A DNA stretch of 21,967 nt, from contig JAGAZK010000191.1 in assembly GCA_017940085.1 (NCBI GenBank), positions 1-21,967 of the forward strand, given 5' to 3'. Source of the stretch: Campylobacter sp. GTDB lineage: Bacteria > Campylobacterota > Campylobacteria > Campylobacterales > Campylobacteraceae. Below the pieces are notes generated by a model, which saw nothing but the letters and a program-made list of their open reading frames with translations, searched no databases and was not told the origin of the DNA. Shown piece by piece: positions 14,906 to 21,967 of the stretch. A program made the translations under genes and the position numbers. Every line of letters starts with the position of its first letter. The stretch's first letter is position 1.

Positions 14906-16496
14906 AAAAGTTAGTATAGCGGCTTTGCTTGCTTTATCGGTGACAGCATCTAGTTTAGTTGCAGCGCCTGCAACTTCTTCTGATTGTGAGAGAAAAGCTC
15001 TTAATATCAAAGTTAATGAAACTGTTACACTAAATGAAATGTTGTCTCAACTTTCAGATATGTGTAAATTTTCTTTTGTTGCAAAAGATGCCATTGCTTC
15101 AAGCGAGTTAAATCAAGAATTGCAAGGCATAAGCATAAAAGATATGTCGCTAAGAGAAGTTTTTGATTTATTAGTTAGAGAAAATAACTTGGATTATGAA
15201 TATTCAAATGGAATTTTGAAAGTTTCTGCATTGGAGACTAAAACTTTCAAGGTTGATTACATTACTTCTGTTAGAGAAGGAACAGCAGTAACTAAATCAA
15301 GTGTTGATTCTGCTCCTATTGAAATTGGTGATGATATTGATGATGCAAAATTACAAGATAATATGATAAAGACACAGGAAAAATTTGATTTCTGGGAAAA
15401 GATTAGCGAGGAGATTACTTTAATTTTAAATAATGGGACAGAAAAATATGTTGCTGTTGCACCTATTATAAATCAAAATGCGGGTTTAGTTACAGTTACG
15501 GCTATGAAGTCTCAAATCAAAAGAGTCGATGCATACCTAAAAAGTATGCAAAAAAGACTTAGTAGGCAAGTTTTGCTTGATGTAAATATTATTTCTGTTG
15601 AGCTAAATAATAATTATACTACCGGAATTGATTGGTCAAGATTTCAGCTTGGTTTTTCTTCATATATAGGAAACCCTTTTGGTATTACTAAGGATTTAGG
15701 AACTGGTGCTATTACTGGTGATCCTTTCCAACTTACAAATACTGTTACTGGTACTATTACTAATGTCAATAGACATCCGTTAGGGCAATTAGCTGGTTGG
15801 AATGGCACATCGAATGGTAGAGGTACTGCAAAACAAGATGGTGCCACTTGGACATTTGGTGCCGGTTTGAACTTTAATATTGACGGTATGATTAATTTCT
15901 TAGAAACAAAAGGTAAGACTAAGGTTATTTCTAGTCCAAAAGTTACCACTATGAATAATCAGCCTGCTATTATCTCAGTTGGTGATAACATTAACTATCG
16001 TGTTTTAGAAGAAAGTACTAATAATAATTCTCTAAGTGGTCAAACTAGCGTAACATATACTCAATATTCTACTTTTATTGGTATTTTACTTAACATATTG
16101 CCTGAAATTTCAGATGATAATAGAATTATGCTTAGAATTAATCCTAGCCTAAGTAGCTTCAAATACGAAGATGAAAATGTTAGACAAACTAGTATTAGAG
16201 AAATTGCGCCGGATACTTTACAAAAGAAAATTTCAAGTGTAGTTTGGGTTGATAATGGTGATACTATTATTCTTGGTGGTTTGATTGGTCAAACAAAAGC
16301 AAAAGACAATACTAATGTTCCTGTGCTTAGCTCTATTCCACTAGTAGGTAATCTTTTTAAAAGCACACACGATAAGCTTACTACAACTGAGCTAATCTTT
16401 GTTGTTACTCCTAGAATTATTGATAATACGAGTGTTCCGTTAAGCAAATCGCTTAAAGAACTTGGATATTCAAAATCGATTTACGAAAATGAGTAA
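14883..16496 (+). CDS. ctsD: Secretin (PilQ/MshL/GspD family), transformation protein CtsD
   Basis: This protein forms the outer-membrane ring through which the pilus or DNA passes. In 537 residues there is a type I signal peptide (1 to about 28, SSLVAA), an STN-like domain (about 38-117) with Cys35 and Cys61 that could pair, an N1-like domain (about 120-225), and the secretin barrel domain (about 230-512). Diagnostic barrel motifs are KVISSPKVTTMNNQPAIISVGDN (347-369), VWVDNGDTIILGGLIGQ (454-470), and VPVLSSIPLVGNLFKSTHDK (479-498), ending ELIFVVTPRII. There is no lipobox and no AMIN domain, so it is closer to MshL than to PilQ of Pseudomonas. AAGGAAAG precedes the ATG, inside the end of the ctsR-position gene. 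It corresponds to ctsD (Cj1474c, recalled), required for DNA uptake. Confidence 0.9.
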   Translation: MSLFHISKKVSIAALLALSVTASSLVAAPATSSDCERKALNIKVNETVTLNEMLSQLSDMCKFSFVAKDAIASSELNQELQGISIKDMSLREVFDLLVRENNLDYEYSNGILKVSALETKTFKVDYITSVREGTAVTKSSVDSAPIEIGDDIDDAKLQDNMIKTQEKFDFWEKISEEITLILNNGTEKYVAVAPIINQNAGLVTVTAMKSQIKRVDAYLKSMQKRLSRQVLLDVNIISVELNNNYTTGIDWSRFQLGFSSYIGNPFGITKDLGTGAITGDPFQLTNTVTGTITNVNRHPLGQLAGWNGTSNGRGTAKQDGATWTFGAGLNFNIDGMINFLETKGKTKVISSPKVTTMNNQPAIISVGDNINYRVLEESTNNNSLSGQTSVTYTQYSTFIGILLNILPEISDDNRIMLRINPSLSSFKYEDENVRQTSIREIAPDTLQKKISSVVWVDNGDTIILGGLIGQTKAKDNTNVPVLSSIPLVGNLFKSTHDKLTTTELIFVVTPRIIDNTSVPLSKSLKELGYSKSIYENE

Positions 16497-17334
16497 TACA
16501 AATAATTATACAAGAATAAAAGATATTTTTATCGAGGATAACGAAGTTACAAACTTCGTTAATCTCGATAAATCCACGCTTGCTTACCATAAGATTTTAA
16601 ATGCTTTGCAAAAGCCTTTGAAGCTTATATTATTTTATGGAAAGCCAGGATGCGGAAAAACTTTTTTGTTAAACAAAATTAAGGTTGATTTGGAAAAAAA
16701 GGTAAAAGTGGTTTTTTTACCGCAACCTTTTTTTGATGAAAGAGAATTTTTTTTAGAACTTTACTTACAAATTTTTGGTTCTTATCCTAGCAAGAATCTT
16801 GCTGTGGACAATTATGAAAATTTTATGAGAGCTTATAAAGATAAAATGAAAATTTCAGATAGCAATGTAACAAGTGCAAATCAGGTTGTTATTTTGCTTG
16901 ATGAAGCTCAGCTTTATCCAGGAAATTTGATAGAAAAAATTCGCCTTATGGCTGATACAAGGCTATTTAAATTTCTATTTACTGTCCATAAAACGGATGA
17001 AGAAGATAGGCTTGCAAAGGACTATTTTAAAACTAGAATTTGGGAAAGTATCGAACTTCCAAATTCAAATTTGAGCGAAATTAAACTATATATTGAGAAA
17101 AAATTGGTTTTTCAAGGTTTTCACCAGTATTTTCTGATGTTTGGCGATGAAAATTTTGATTTAATTTTGGAGCTAACGGACGGAAATTTAAGAAATATCA
17201 ATAAGCTTATGTATAAAATGTATGAGTTGTTTGAATATTATGAAGTTAATAAGCCAACTGAGATTAGTTTGTCTCAGATCAATAACAAAATTATAGAAAT
17301 GGCGGCGATTAGTGCGGGGATTATAAATGCTTGA
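16489..17334 (+). CDS. ctsP: ExeA/GspA/MshM-like ATPase, transformation protein CtsP
   Basis: This is a cytoplasmic AAA-type NTPase of 281 residues, with Walker A GKPGCGKT (51-58) and Walker B VVILLDEA (133-140) with LDEAQ following. A C-terminal helical lid contains DGNLRNINKLMYKMYELF (231-248), where the GN-R-N-KL pattern is the sensor 2-like region shared with ExeA and MshM. The ATG at 16489 overlaps the secretin stop by eight bases; a TTG 27 bases earlier is less likely. ExeA has a C-terminal membrane and peptidoglycan-binding part that this protein lacks, so it is the short MshM form. Its gene abuts and overlaps the MshN-like gene by eight bases, and a membrane partner is expected. In C. 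jejuni, CtsP (Cj1473c, recalled) is reported to be a membrane-associated NTPase needed for transformation. Confidence 0.88.
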   Translation: MSNTNNYTRIKDIFIEDNEVTNFVNLDKSTLAYHKILNALQKPLKLILFYGKPGCGKTFLLNKIKVDLEKKVKVVFLPQPFFDEREFFLELYLQIFGSYPSKNLAVDNYENFMRAYKDKMKISDSNVTSANQVVILLDEAQLYPGNLIEKIRLMADTRLFKFLFTVHKTDEEDRLAKDYFKTRIWESIELPNSNLSEIKLYIEKKLVFQGFHQYFLMFGDENFDLILELTDGNLRNINKLMYKMYELFEYYEVNKPTEISLSQINNKIIEMAAISAGIINA

Positions 17335-18313
17335 ATATTATGAAGTTAGTGAATTAGAAAAACGCTGGGAAGAATATGATAAAAAAAGAAAGCAGTTTTC
17401 TTTTTTAAAAAATAGTAATTCCAGTAATACTTCATTTAAATTTGATAAAACTATTTTAGCGCTTTTGCTTTTTATTTCAGTTGCAATTGGAGCTATTTTT
17501 TGGATTTTAAAAGATAGTAATGATGATAAGATTTCGATGGCGCAAATAAATCAAAATAGCGTTGAAGTTCAACCTGAAACTCAAATTCAATCACAAAGTT
17601 CGCAAAATAGTCAAGTTGCTATTGCAAATCAAAATGAGAATATAGTATATACAAAATCTGACTTTAATATGAGTGCGCCTATTGCTTCGAATTCTAATGT
17701 TACGAGTACCGAGCGACCTACTTTAAATTTAAACGATGTAGGAATTTATTCTAGTGAAGATTCTGCGGGATTTAGTATTACAAATAATTACCAAAATAAT
17801 AATTATCCAAACAATAATTATCAAAATTTTCCACAACCGCAGTTTGTTCCGCAACAACAAAATCCTATTTTTAATTCGGTTCCACAAAATGAAATCATAG
17901 ATTTCGGCAATGCTCCTGTATCGCCTAGATCAAATTCGGTTGCAAACACTCAGACTGCTCCAAAACGGCCTACGAGTCCGATTTCAAGTAGAATTCAGAT
18001 AAGCACTTCAAGGCTTGATCCTAATAAACAAAATTTAGAGAGCAAATTCTATGCTACAAAAAATATTGAATATTCATTAGCATTGGCCGAACAAGCTTAC
18101 AATAAAAAAGATTACGACGGTGCTATTAAATGGGCTTTAACATCAAATGAGTTAAATAAAGATAATGTTCAAAGCTGGATGATTTTTGCTAAGGCAAATT
18201 ATAAAAAAGGTAGAAAAAATGATGCTTTATATGCACTTGAAACATTTAATTCAAGGGCAAATGATAAAGATATAGCAAATTTGATTTCACAGATTAGAAA
18301 TGGATCGTTATGA
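17327..18313 (+). CDS. MshN-like membrane protein with Asn/Gln-rich linker and C-terminal TPRs
   Basis: The protein has 328 residues. The N-terminal 38 are cytoplasmic and highly charged (EKRWEEYDKKRKQ). One membrane helix spans about 41-62, a long disordered periplasmic region covers about 75-235, with Asn/Tyr/Gln repeats (NNYQNNNYPNNNYQNFPQPQ near 153-172), and the last 85 residues form two TPR-like helix pairs (EYSLALAEQAYNKKDYDGAIKWA and VQSWMIFAKANYKKGRKNDALYALE). MshN and related proteins share this single-helix plus TPR design and sit directly after the MshM ATPase, as here. It corresponds in position to Cj1472c of C. jejuni (recalled). The likely job is to connect the ATPase at the inner membrane to the periplasm or peptidoglycan. 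It overlaps ctsP by eight bases and the next gene by four. Confidence 0.7.
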   Translation: MLEYYEVSELEKRWEEYDKKRKQFSFLKNSNSSNTSFKFDKTILALLLFISVAIGAIFWILKDSNDDKISMAQINQNSVEVQPETQIQSQSSQNSQVAIANQNENIVYTKSDFNMSAPIASNSNVTSTERPTLNLNDVGIYSSEDSAGFSITNNYQNNNYPNNNYQNFPQPQFVPQQQNPIFNSVPQNEIIDFGNAPVSPRSNSVANTQTAPKRPTSPISSRIQISTSRLDPNKQNLESKFYATKNIEYSLALAEQAYNKKDYDGAIKWALTSNELNKDNVQSWMIFAKANYKKGRKNDALYALETFNSRANDKDIANLISQIRNGSL

Positions 18314-18849
18314 GATTTATAATTTCATTTTTAGTTTTTGTCGGTTTTGCTGTTGCTGTCGATATTGAAGATGTCAGAAATTGGGATCAAATTGGGCAAT
18401 ACAATAGAATTTGTCAAGAAAGTGTTCGAAATTTATTTATTGAGCAACAAAACGATTCGTTAGCAAATACTTATGCAAAAGCTTGTCTGAAAATGGATAA
18501 AATAAACGAGCTTATTATCCCGACTGTTATGCTTTATAAAAATAAAGAATCGCGAGAAAATGCGTCTTTATATTCGACTATTTTATTTCAGAAGAAAATG
18601 CTATATTTGGCACTTTGTGATAATGTTGATATAAGTTATATTAGAACGCCAAAGATTAATTATATTTTGTCTGAAATTTTTGATAAATTTGTAGAAAAAG
18701 ATTATGTAAAAAAGAGTGATGCATATATCTTTACTTTACAAAACGGAGACAGGGCTGAGCTTTTCATCAAAGATGAAGGTGGCATCAAAAAAATGGTTGT
18801 TGCCCTTTATGTTGATGACAAGGTAAATTCTATTAAGATGTATTGGTGA
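18310..18849 (+). CDS. Uncharacterised secreted protein inside the Cts / MSHA-like operon
   Basis: I do not recognise this 179-residue protein. It has a signal peptide (MRFIISFLVFVGFAVA, cleavage about 17) with no lipobox. The mature part starts DIEDVRNWDQIGQYNRICQ and is helical to about residue 100, with Cys35, Cys59 and Cys103, leaving one possibly unpaired. The C-terminal third (about 138-179) is beta-rich with alternating strands (YIFTLQNGDRAELFIKDEGG, KMVVALYVDDKVNSIKMYW). It starts as ATGA inside the stop of the MshN-like gene and ends three bases before the assembly ATPase, so it is co-translated with machine parts. Classical msh operons have no gene at this point, as far as I know. 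A periplasmic accessory or assembly factor is a reasonable guess from context only. Confidence 0.75.
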   Translation: MRFIISFLVFVGFAVAVDIEDVRNWDQIGQYNRICQESVRNLFIEQQNDSLANTYAKACLKMDKINELIIPTVMLYKNKESRENASLYSTILFQKKMLYLALCDNVDISYIRTPKINYILSEIFDKFVEKDYVKKSDAYIFTLQNGDRAELFIKDEGGIKKMVVALYVDDKVNSIKMYW

Positions 18850-18852
18850 AAT

Positions 18853-20601
18853 ATGACAAAGATTGAAGAGTATATTATCAAGGTTTTGATAAAAAACGGA
18901 GTTTTAACCGCCGATATTGTTCCTGAAATCAGCGAAAAGATGGACATTGGACTGACACTAGGAGAAGTTTTAATCGGTGATAACTATGTTAATCAAGATG
19001 GATTTGTTGCGATTTTAGTCGATATTTATAGACGAAAACAAATCACGCTTGAAGAGGTTAATGAAAAATTTTATATCGACACAAAGACATTTTTACAGGG
19101 TTTGGCTGAAAGATCTAAACTTATGTATATGAATCTTGATGATGTGGATGTAGATTTTAGAATTTCAGAAAAAGCACCTACTGCTCAGCTTAAAAAATAT
19201 GGTGTTATTCCTGTTAAAGAAGATGATCTCAATATGTTTGTTGCATTTTCAGATCCTTTTGATATGGATGCACAAGATAGAGTTCAAGGAATTTTTAATA
19301 AAAAACTTGTAAAAATCGTAGTTGCTGACCCTAATCAGATCAAAAAATATCTTAATAAAATAGAGTTGTCTGATAGCATTAGAGGCTTGGTTAATGAAAT
19401 TCGTAAAGAGCTTACAAATACAGGCGGCAGCGGTAAGGATGATGATAGTTCGGCTATTTTGCAACTTATTGAAATGATAGTTAAACAATCAATTATTTCT
19501 CGCGGTAGCGATATTCATATTGAGCCTAGCGAAAATAACTGCGTCGTGCGAACCAGAATTGACGGTATGCTAACTGAAATTTTTATCTTTGATAAAGATA
19601 TTTATCCGCCTTTGGTTTCAAGGCTCAAACTTCTTTCGAATATGGATATCGCAGAACGCAGAAAACCGCAAGACGGTCGTTTTAGTATGAAAATTTCTGG
19701 ACGAGAGTATGATTTTCGTATTTCAACGCTTCCTATTATCAACGGCGAATCAACCGTTATGCGTATTTTGGATAAATCAAAGGTTATTATTAGTCTTGAA
19801 AAATTAGGTATGCACCCAGAAAGCTTTAAAAAATTTAATAACGCAATGCATGCGCCTTATGGTGTTATATTAGTTACCGGGCCAACTGGTAGCGGTAAAT
19901 CAACTACGCTTTATGCGGCACTTAATGATGTAAAAAGTGTTGATACGAAGATTATTACCGTTGAAGATCCTGTTGAGTATCAAGTAAATTTGATTCAACA
20001 GGTCCATGTTAATGAAAAAGCAGGGCTTACATTTGCTGCGGCTTTGCGTTCTATTTTGCGTCAAGATCCCGATATTATAATGATCGGTGAGATTCGTGAC
20101 CAAGAAACATTGCGTATAGCTATTCAAGCTGCACTTACTGGGCACCTTGTGTTTTCAACACTTCACACAAATGACGCTATTAGCGCAATTCCTAGAATTG
20201 TAGATATGGGAATTGAAGCATATTTGATAAGTGGTGCTTTGATTGCTGTTGAAGCTCAACGATTGGTGCGAAAACTATGTCCTAAATGCAAACAGCCGAC
20301 AAATTTACCAAAATCTATGTTAGATACTCTTGCGCCGTATTTACCTGAAAAATATACATTTTATAAGCCTGTGGGTTGCGATGAATGTGCAGGAACTGGA
20401 TATGCAGGACGAGAGATGATAAGCGAGATTTTACCTATTAGTGATAGTATGCAAAGTTTAATAGCAAATGGTGCCTCTAAGGACGAAATGAAAGAGTTGG
20501 CTCTTAAAGAAGGTTTTATTGATATGTTCCACGATGGCGTGATCCGTGCGGCAAGGGGAGCAACAAGTATTGAAGAAATTTATAGGGTGGCAAAACAATG
20601 A
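18853..20601 (+). CDS. ctsE: Type IV pilus / type II secretion assembly ATPase, CtsE
   Basis: This hexameric cytoplasmic ATPase (GspE/PilB/MshE family) drives pilus or pseudopilus assembly. It has 582 residues. The N-terminal region (about 1-165) has the double MshEN/GspE-N arrangement with LGEVLIGDNYV and LKKYGVIPV. The core has Walker A GPTGSGKST (343-351), Asp box VEDPVEY (370-376), Walker B IIMIGEIRD (408-416), and the His box GHLVFSTLHTND (430-441). A zinc-binding site is formed by CPKC (476-479) and CDEC (509-512), which assembly ATPases have and retraction ATPases of the PilT type lack. It overlaps ctsF as ATGA. It corresponds to CtsE (Cj1471c, recalled), needed for transformation in C. 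jejuni. Confidence 0.94.
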   Translation: MTKIEEYIIKVLIKNGVLTADIVPEISEKMDIGLTLGEVLIGDNYVNQDGFVAILVDIYRRKQITLEEVNEKFYIDTKTFLQGLAERSKLMYMNLDDVDVDFRISEKAPTAQLKKYGVIPVKEDDLNMFVAFSDPFDMDAQDRVQGIFNKKLVKIVVADPNQIKKYLNKIELSDSIRGLVNEIRKELTNTGGSGKDDDSSAILQLIEMIVKQSIISRGSDIHIEPSENNCVVRTRIDGMLTEIFIFDKDIYPPLVSRLKLLSNMDIAERRKPQDGRFSMKISGREYDFRISTLPIINGESTVMRILDKSKVIISLEKLGMHPESFKKFNNAMHAPYGVILVTGPTGSGKSTTLYAALNDVKSVDTKIITVEDPVEYQVNLIQQVHVNEKAGLTFAAALRSILRQDPDIIMIGEIRDQETLRIAIQAALTGHLVFSTLHTNDAISAIPRIVDMGIEAYLISGALIAVEAQRLVRKLCPKCKQPTNLPKSMLDTLAPYLPEKYTFYKPVGCDECAGTGYAGREMISEILPISDSMQSLIANGASKDEMKELALKEGFIDMFHDGVIRAARGATSIEEIYRVAKQ

Positions 20602-21845
20602 AAAATTTTGAAGTAGAATATATTGCTGGCGGCAAAAAACAAAAGATGTTTCTAAAAGCTGATAACAAAGTTGCAGCTAGAAATTTGATTAAACAAAGAA
20701 ACGGTGGCGTTATAACTAAGATTGGCGAAACACAAACTAGTAATGTTAGTGCTTCATTGGGAGACATTAAGACGCAAGTTACAAGACTTATGGGAGCCAG
20801 TAGTAGAGTTAGAATTCCTGCTCTTGTAGCCTCTATTAAACAACTTTCAGTTATGACAAACGCCGGTATTTCTATTCACGATTCCATTAAAGAGGTTGCA
20901 AATGCAACAGAAGATAGAAAATTAAAAGAGATTTTCTCTGCTATGAATGATGACCTTAATGCCGGTCTTAGCTTAACTGAGTCTTCTGAAAAATTTAGAG
21001 GTGAGCTTGGCGATGTCGTTATTGCGATGATTAGTCTTGGTGAAAGCACAGGTAATATGGCTGAATCTTTGGCAAAACTAGCCCAAATGCTTGATGAGAT
21101 TTGGGAAAACCAAAGAAAATTCAAAAAGGCTATGCGCTATCCTATGATACTTATGATAGTTATGGCGATTGCTTTTTCTATTTTGATGCTTTATGTTGTT
21201 CCTAAATTCCGTGAAATTTTCGAAGAACTTGGTGCAGAGCTACCACTTCCTACACGAATTTTGCTAGGAATCGAATCTGTTTTAAGTAATTATGGTTTAT
21301 ATGTTTTAGCAGGTATTATTGGTATTATTTTTGCTCTTAAATGGGCGTATAAAAATAACGATGAATTTAAGCGAGGTTGGGATAGGGGAATTTTAAAAGT
21401 TTATCTATTTGGTAAGATTATTTTTTATTCTACTATGTCAAGATTTATGCTTATTTTCACTGAGCTAGTCCGAGCCGGTATTCCAATAGCTGACGCTCTC
21501 GATACTGCTGTTTTGATGGTCGATAACGAAACGCTAAAAGAAAAACTCTCTACCATTAAAGTTGCAGTGCAACAAGGTGTTAGCTTAACCGATGCTATGC
21601 GAAATACCGGGCTTTATGAAAGTATGCTTATTCAGATGATTAGCGCAGGTGAGCAATCGGGAAGTCTAGATAAAATGCTAGGAAATGTAACTGATTATTA
21701 CAAAGAAAAATTTGACGATATTATTGATAATATTTCAAGCTATGTTGAGCCTATTATGCTATTTTTCATGGCAGGTATGGTTTTGCTACTTGCACTTGGT
21801 ATCTTTATGCCTATGTGGGATCTTGGAAAAGCCGTCAAAAACTAA
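20598..21845 (+). CDS. ctsF: Inner-membrane platform protein (GspF/PilC/MshG), CtsF
   Basis: The platform protein couples the assembly ATPase to insertion of pilin subunits. The 415 residues contain two homologous GspF domains, at about 75-200 (ASIKQLSVMTNAGISIHDSI) and 275-400 (FMLIFTELVRAGIPIADALDTA), each with the family pattern of a Leu-rich helix followed by AG-I-ala. Membrane helices occur at about 180-200 (ILMIVMAIAFSILMLYVVPKF), 235-255, and near the C terminus at about 385-410 (PIMLFFMAGMVLLLALGIFM). The N-terminal 60 residues form a small cytoplasmic domain (FEVEYIAGGKKQKMFLKADN) that contacts the ATPase. The gene is the last of the operon and is followed by a strong terminator. It corresponds to CtsF (Cj1470c, recalled). 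Confidence 0.93.
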   Translation: MKNFEVEYIAGGKKQKMFLKADNKVAARNLIKQRNGGVITKIGETQTSNVSASLGDIKTQVTRLMGASSRVRIPALVASIKQLSVMTNAGISIHDSIKEVANATEDRKLKEIFSAMNDDLNAGLSLTESSEKFRGELGDVVIAMISLGESTGNMAESLAKLAQMLDEIWENQRKFKKAMRYPMILMIVMAIAFSILMLYVVPKFREIFEELGAELPLPTRILLGIESVLSNYGLYVLAGIIGIIFALKWAYKNNDEFKRGWDRGILKVYLFGKIIFYSTMSRFMLIFTELVRAGIPIADALDTAVLMVDNETLKEKLSTIKVAVQQGVSLTDAMRNTGLYESMLIQMISAGEQSGSLDKMLGNVTDYYKEKFDDIIDNISSYVEPIMLFFMAGMVLLLALGIFMPMWDLGKAVKN

Positions 21846-21855
21846 TAACAAATTT

Positions 21856-21887
21856 AAACGCCCGAAAACTGAAAATTCGGGCGTTTT
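21856..21887 (+). terminator. Rho-independent terminator of the Cts / MSHA-like operon
   Basis: AAACGCCCGAA at 21856-21866 pairs perfectly with TTCGGGCGTTT at 21876-21886 across a 9-base loop, ending in a short T run. It begins 11 bases after the ctsF stop. The GC-rich stem stands out against the AT-rich surroundings and marks the operon's end. Confidence 0.85.
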
Positions 21888-21928
21888 CAAATTAAATTTT
21901 AATTCTAAATTCGTTAAAATGCTTCGTT

Positions 21929-21967
21929 TATAAATTTAAAAGGGTTTATTATTTTAAGTGAATTTGA
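21929..21967 (+). promoter_or_regulatory. Possible promoter and ribosome binding site of a gene beginning at the right edge
   Basis: TATAAA at 21929-21934 and AAAAGGG at 21938-21944 lie just after the operon terminator, as expected ahead of a new gene. No ATG is visible in the remaining bases; a GTG at 21958-21960 could start one, but only three codons are in view. The product cannot be guessed. Confidence 0.25.

Noticed and set aside
16462..16488. TTG start for ctsP 27 bases upstream
   Set aside because: The ATG at 16489 gives an eight-base overlap typical of this operon; the earlier residues add nothing family-like.
21712..21933. 73-codon open frame overlapping the end of ctsF and the terminator
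   Set aside because: It lies in another frame of ctsF, runs through the terminator hairpin and has no start signals.

Overview
The window looks like the chromosome of a Campylobacter or close epsilonproteobacterial relative. It has low GC, AAAGG-type ribosome binding sites close to ATG starts, tightly overlapping genes, an Era GTPase with a GRTNAGKS G1 motif, HslV with a short N-terminal extension, and the argG-rplI-hslV-hslU-era and S4-tsaE-lptB gene blocks. From memory, both blocks occur close together in C. jejuni (about Cj0659c-Cj0669). Species assignment is inference.

Left part (1-4117): the window opens inside the C-terminal specificity domain of a type IIG or Eco57I-like restriction-modification protein. 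A 716-bp non-coding stretch (445-1160) follows, holding a cluster of hairpin-forming repeats bounded by GTCATTGCGAG / CTCGCAATGAC. Next is hisD on the plus strand, a second repeat island with a variant element (2496-2696), and a minus-strand cluster of an S4-domain RNA-binding protein, tsaE and lptB.

Middle (4118-7833): an AT-rich spacer with a Fur-box-like promoter precedes a TonB-dependent receptor gene that is broken by one in-frame TAA (6101-6103); the reading frame is otherwise intact to 6571. A perfect 15-bp-stem terminator follows, then a minus-strand SbmA/BacA-family peptide transporter. The 193-bp spacer after that separates bacA from argG.

Right part (7834-21845): argG, rplI, hslV, hslU and era run as a compact plus-strand series with very short gaps or overlaps. 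A putative promoter then leads into nine overlapping or nearly abutting genes for a type IV pilus / type II secretion-like machine: a fused PilM-PilN-like protein, a PilO-like protein, a PilP-like protein (ctsR position), a secretin (ctsD), an ExeA/MshM-like ATPase (ctsP), a membrane TPR protein (MshN-like), a secreted protein I cannot assign, the assembly ATPase (ctsE) and the inner-membrane platform protein (ctsF). A strong terminator closes the operon. The order matches the MSHA pilus series mshI-J-K-L-M-N-E-G. In Campylobacter, the homologous Cts proteins drive DNA uptake in natural transformation. No pilins, prepilin peptidase or retraction ATPase lie in the window, so those parts must be encoded elsewhere.

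The strongest leads are the contiguous MSHA-like Cts operon with its PilM-PilN fusion, the unassigned secreted protein inside it (18310-18849), the single-codon-inactivated receptor, and the spaced hairpin repeat cluster at 496-1061.
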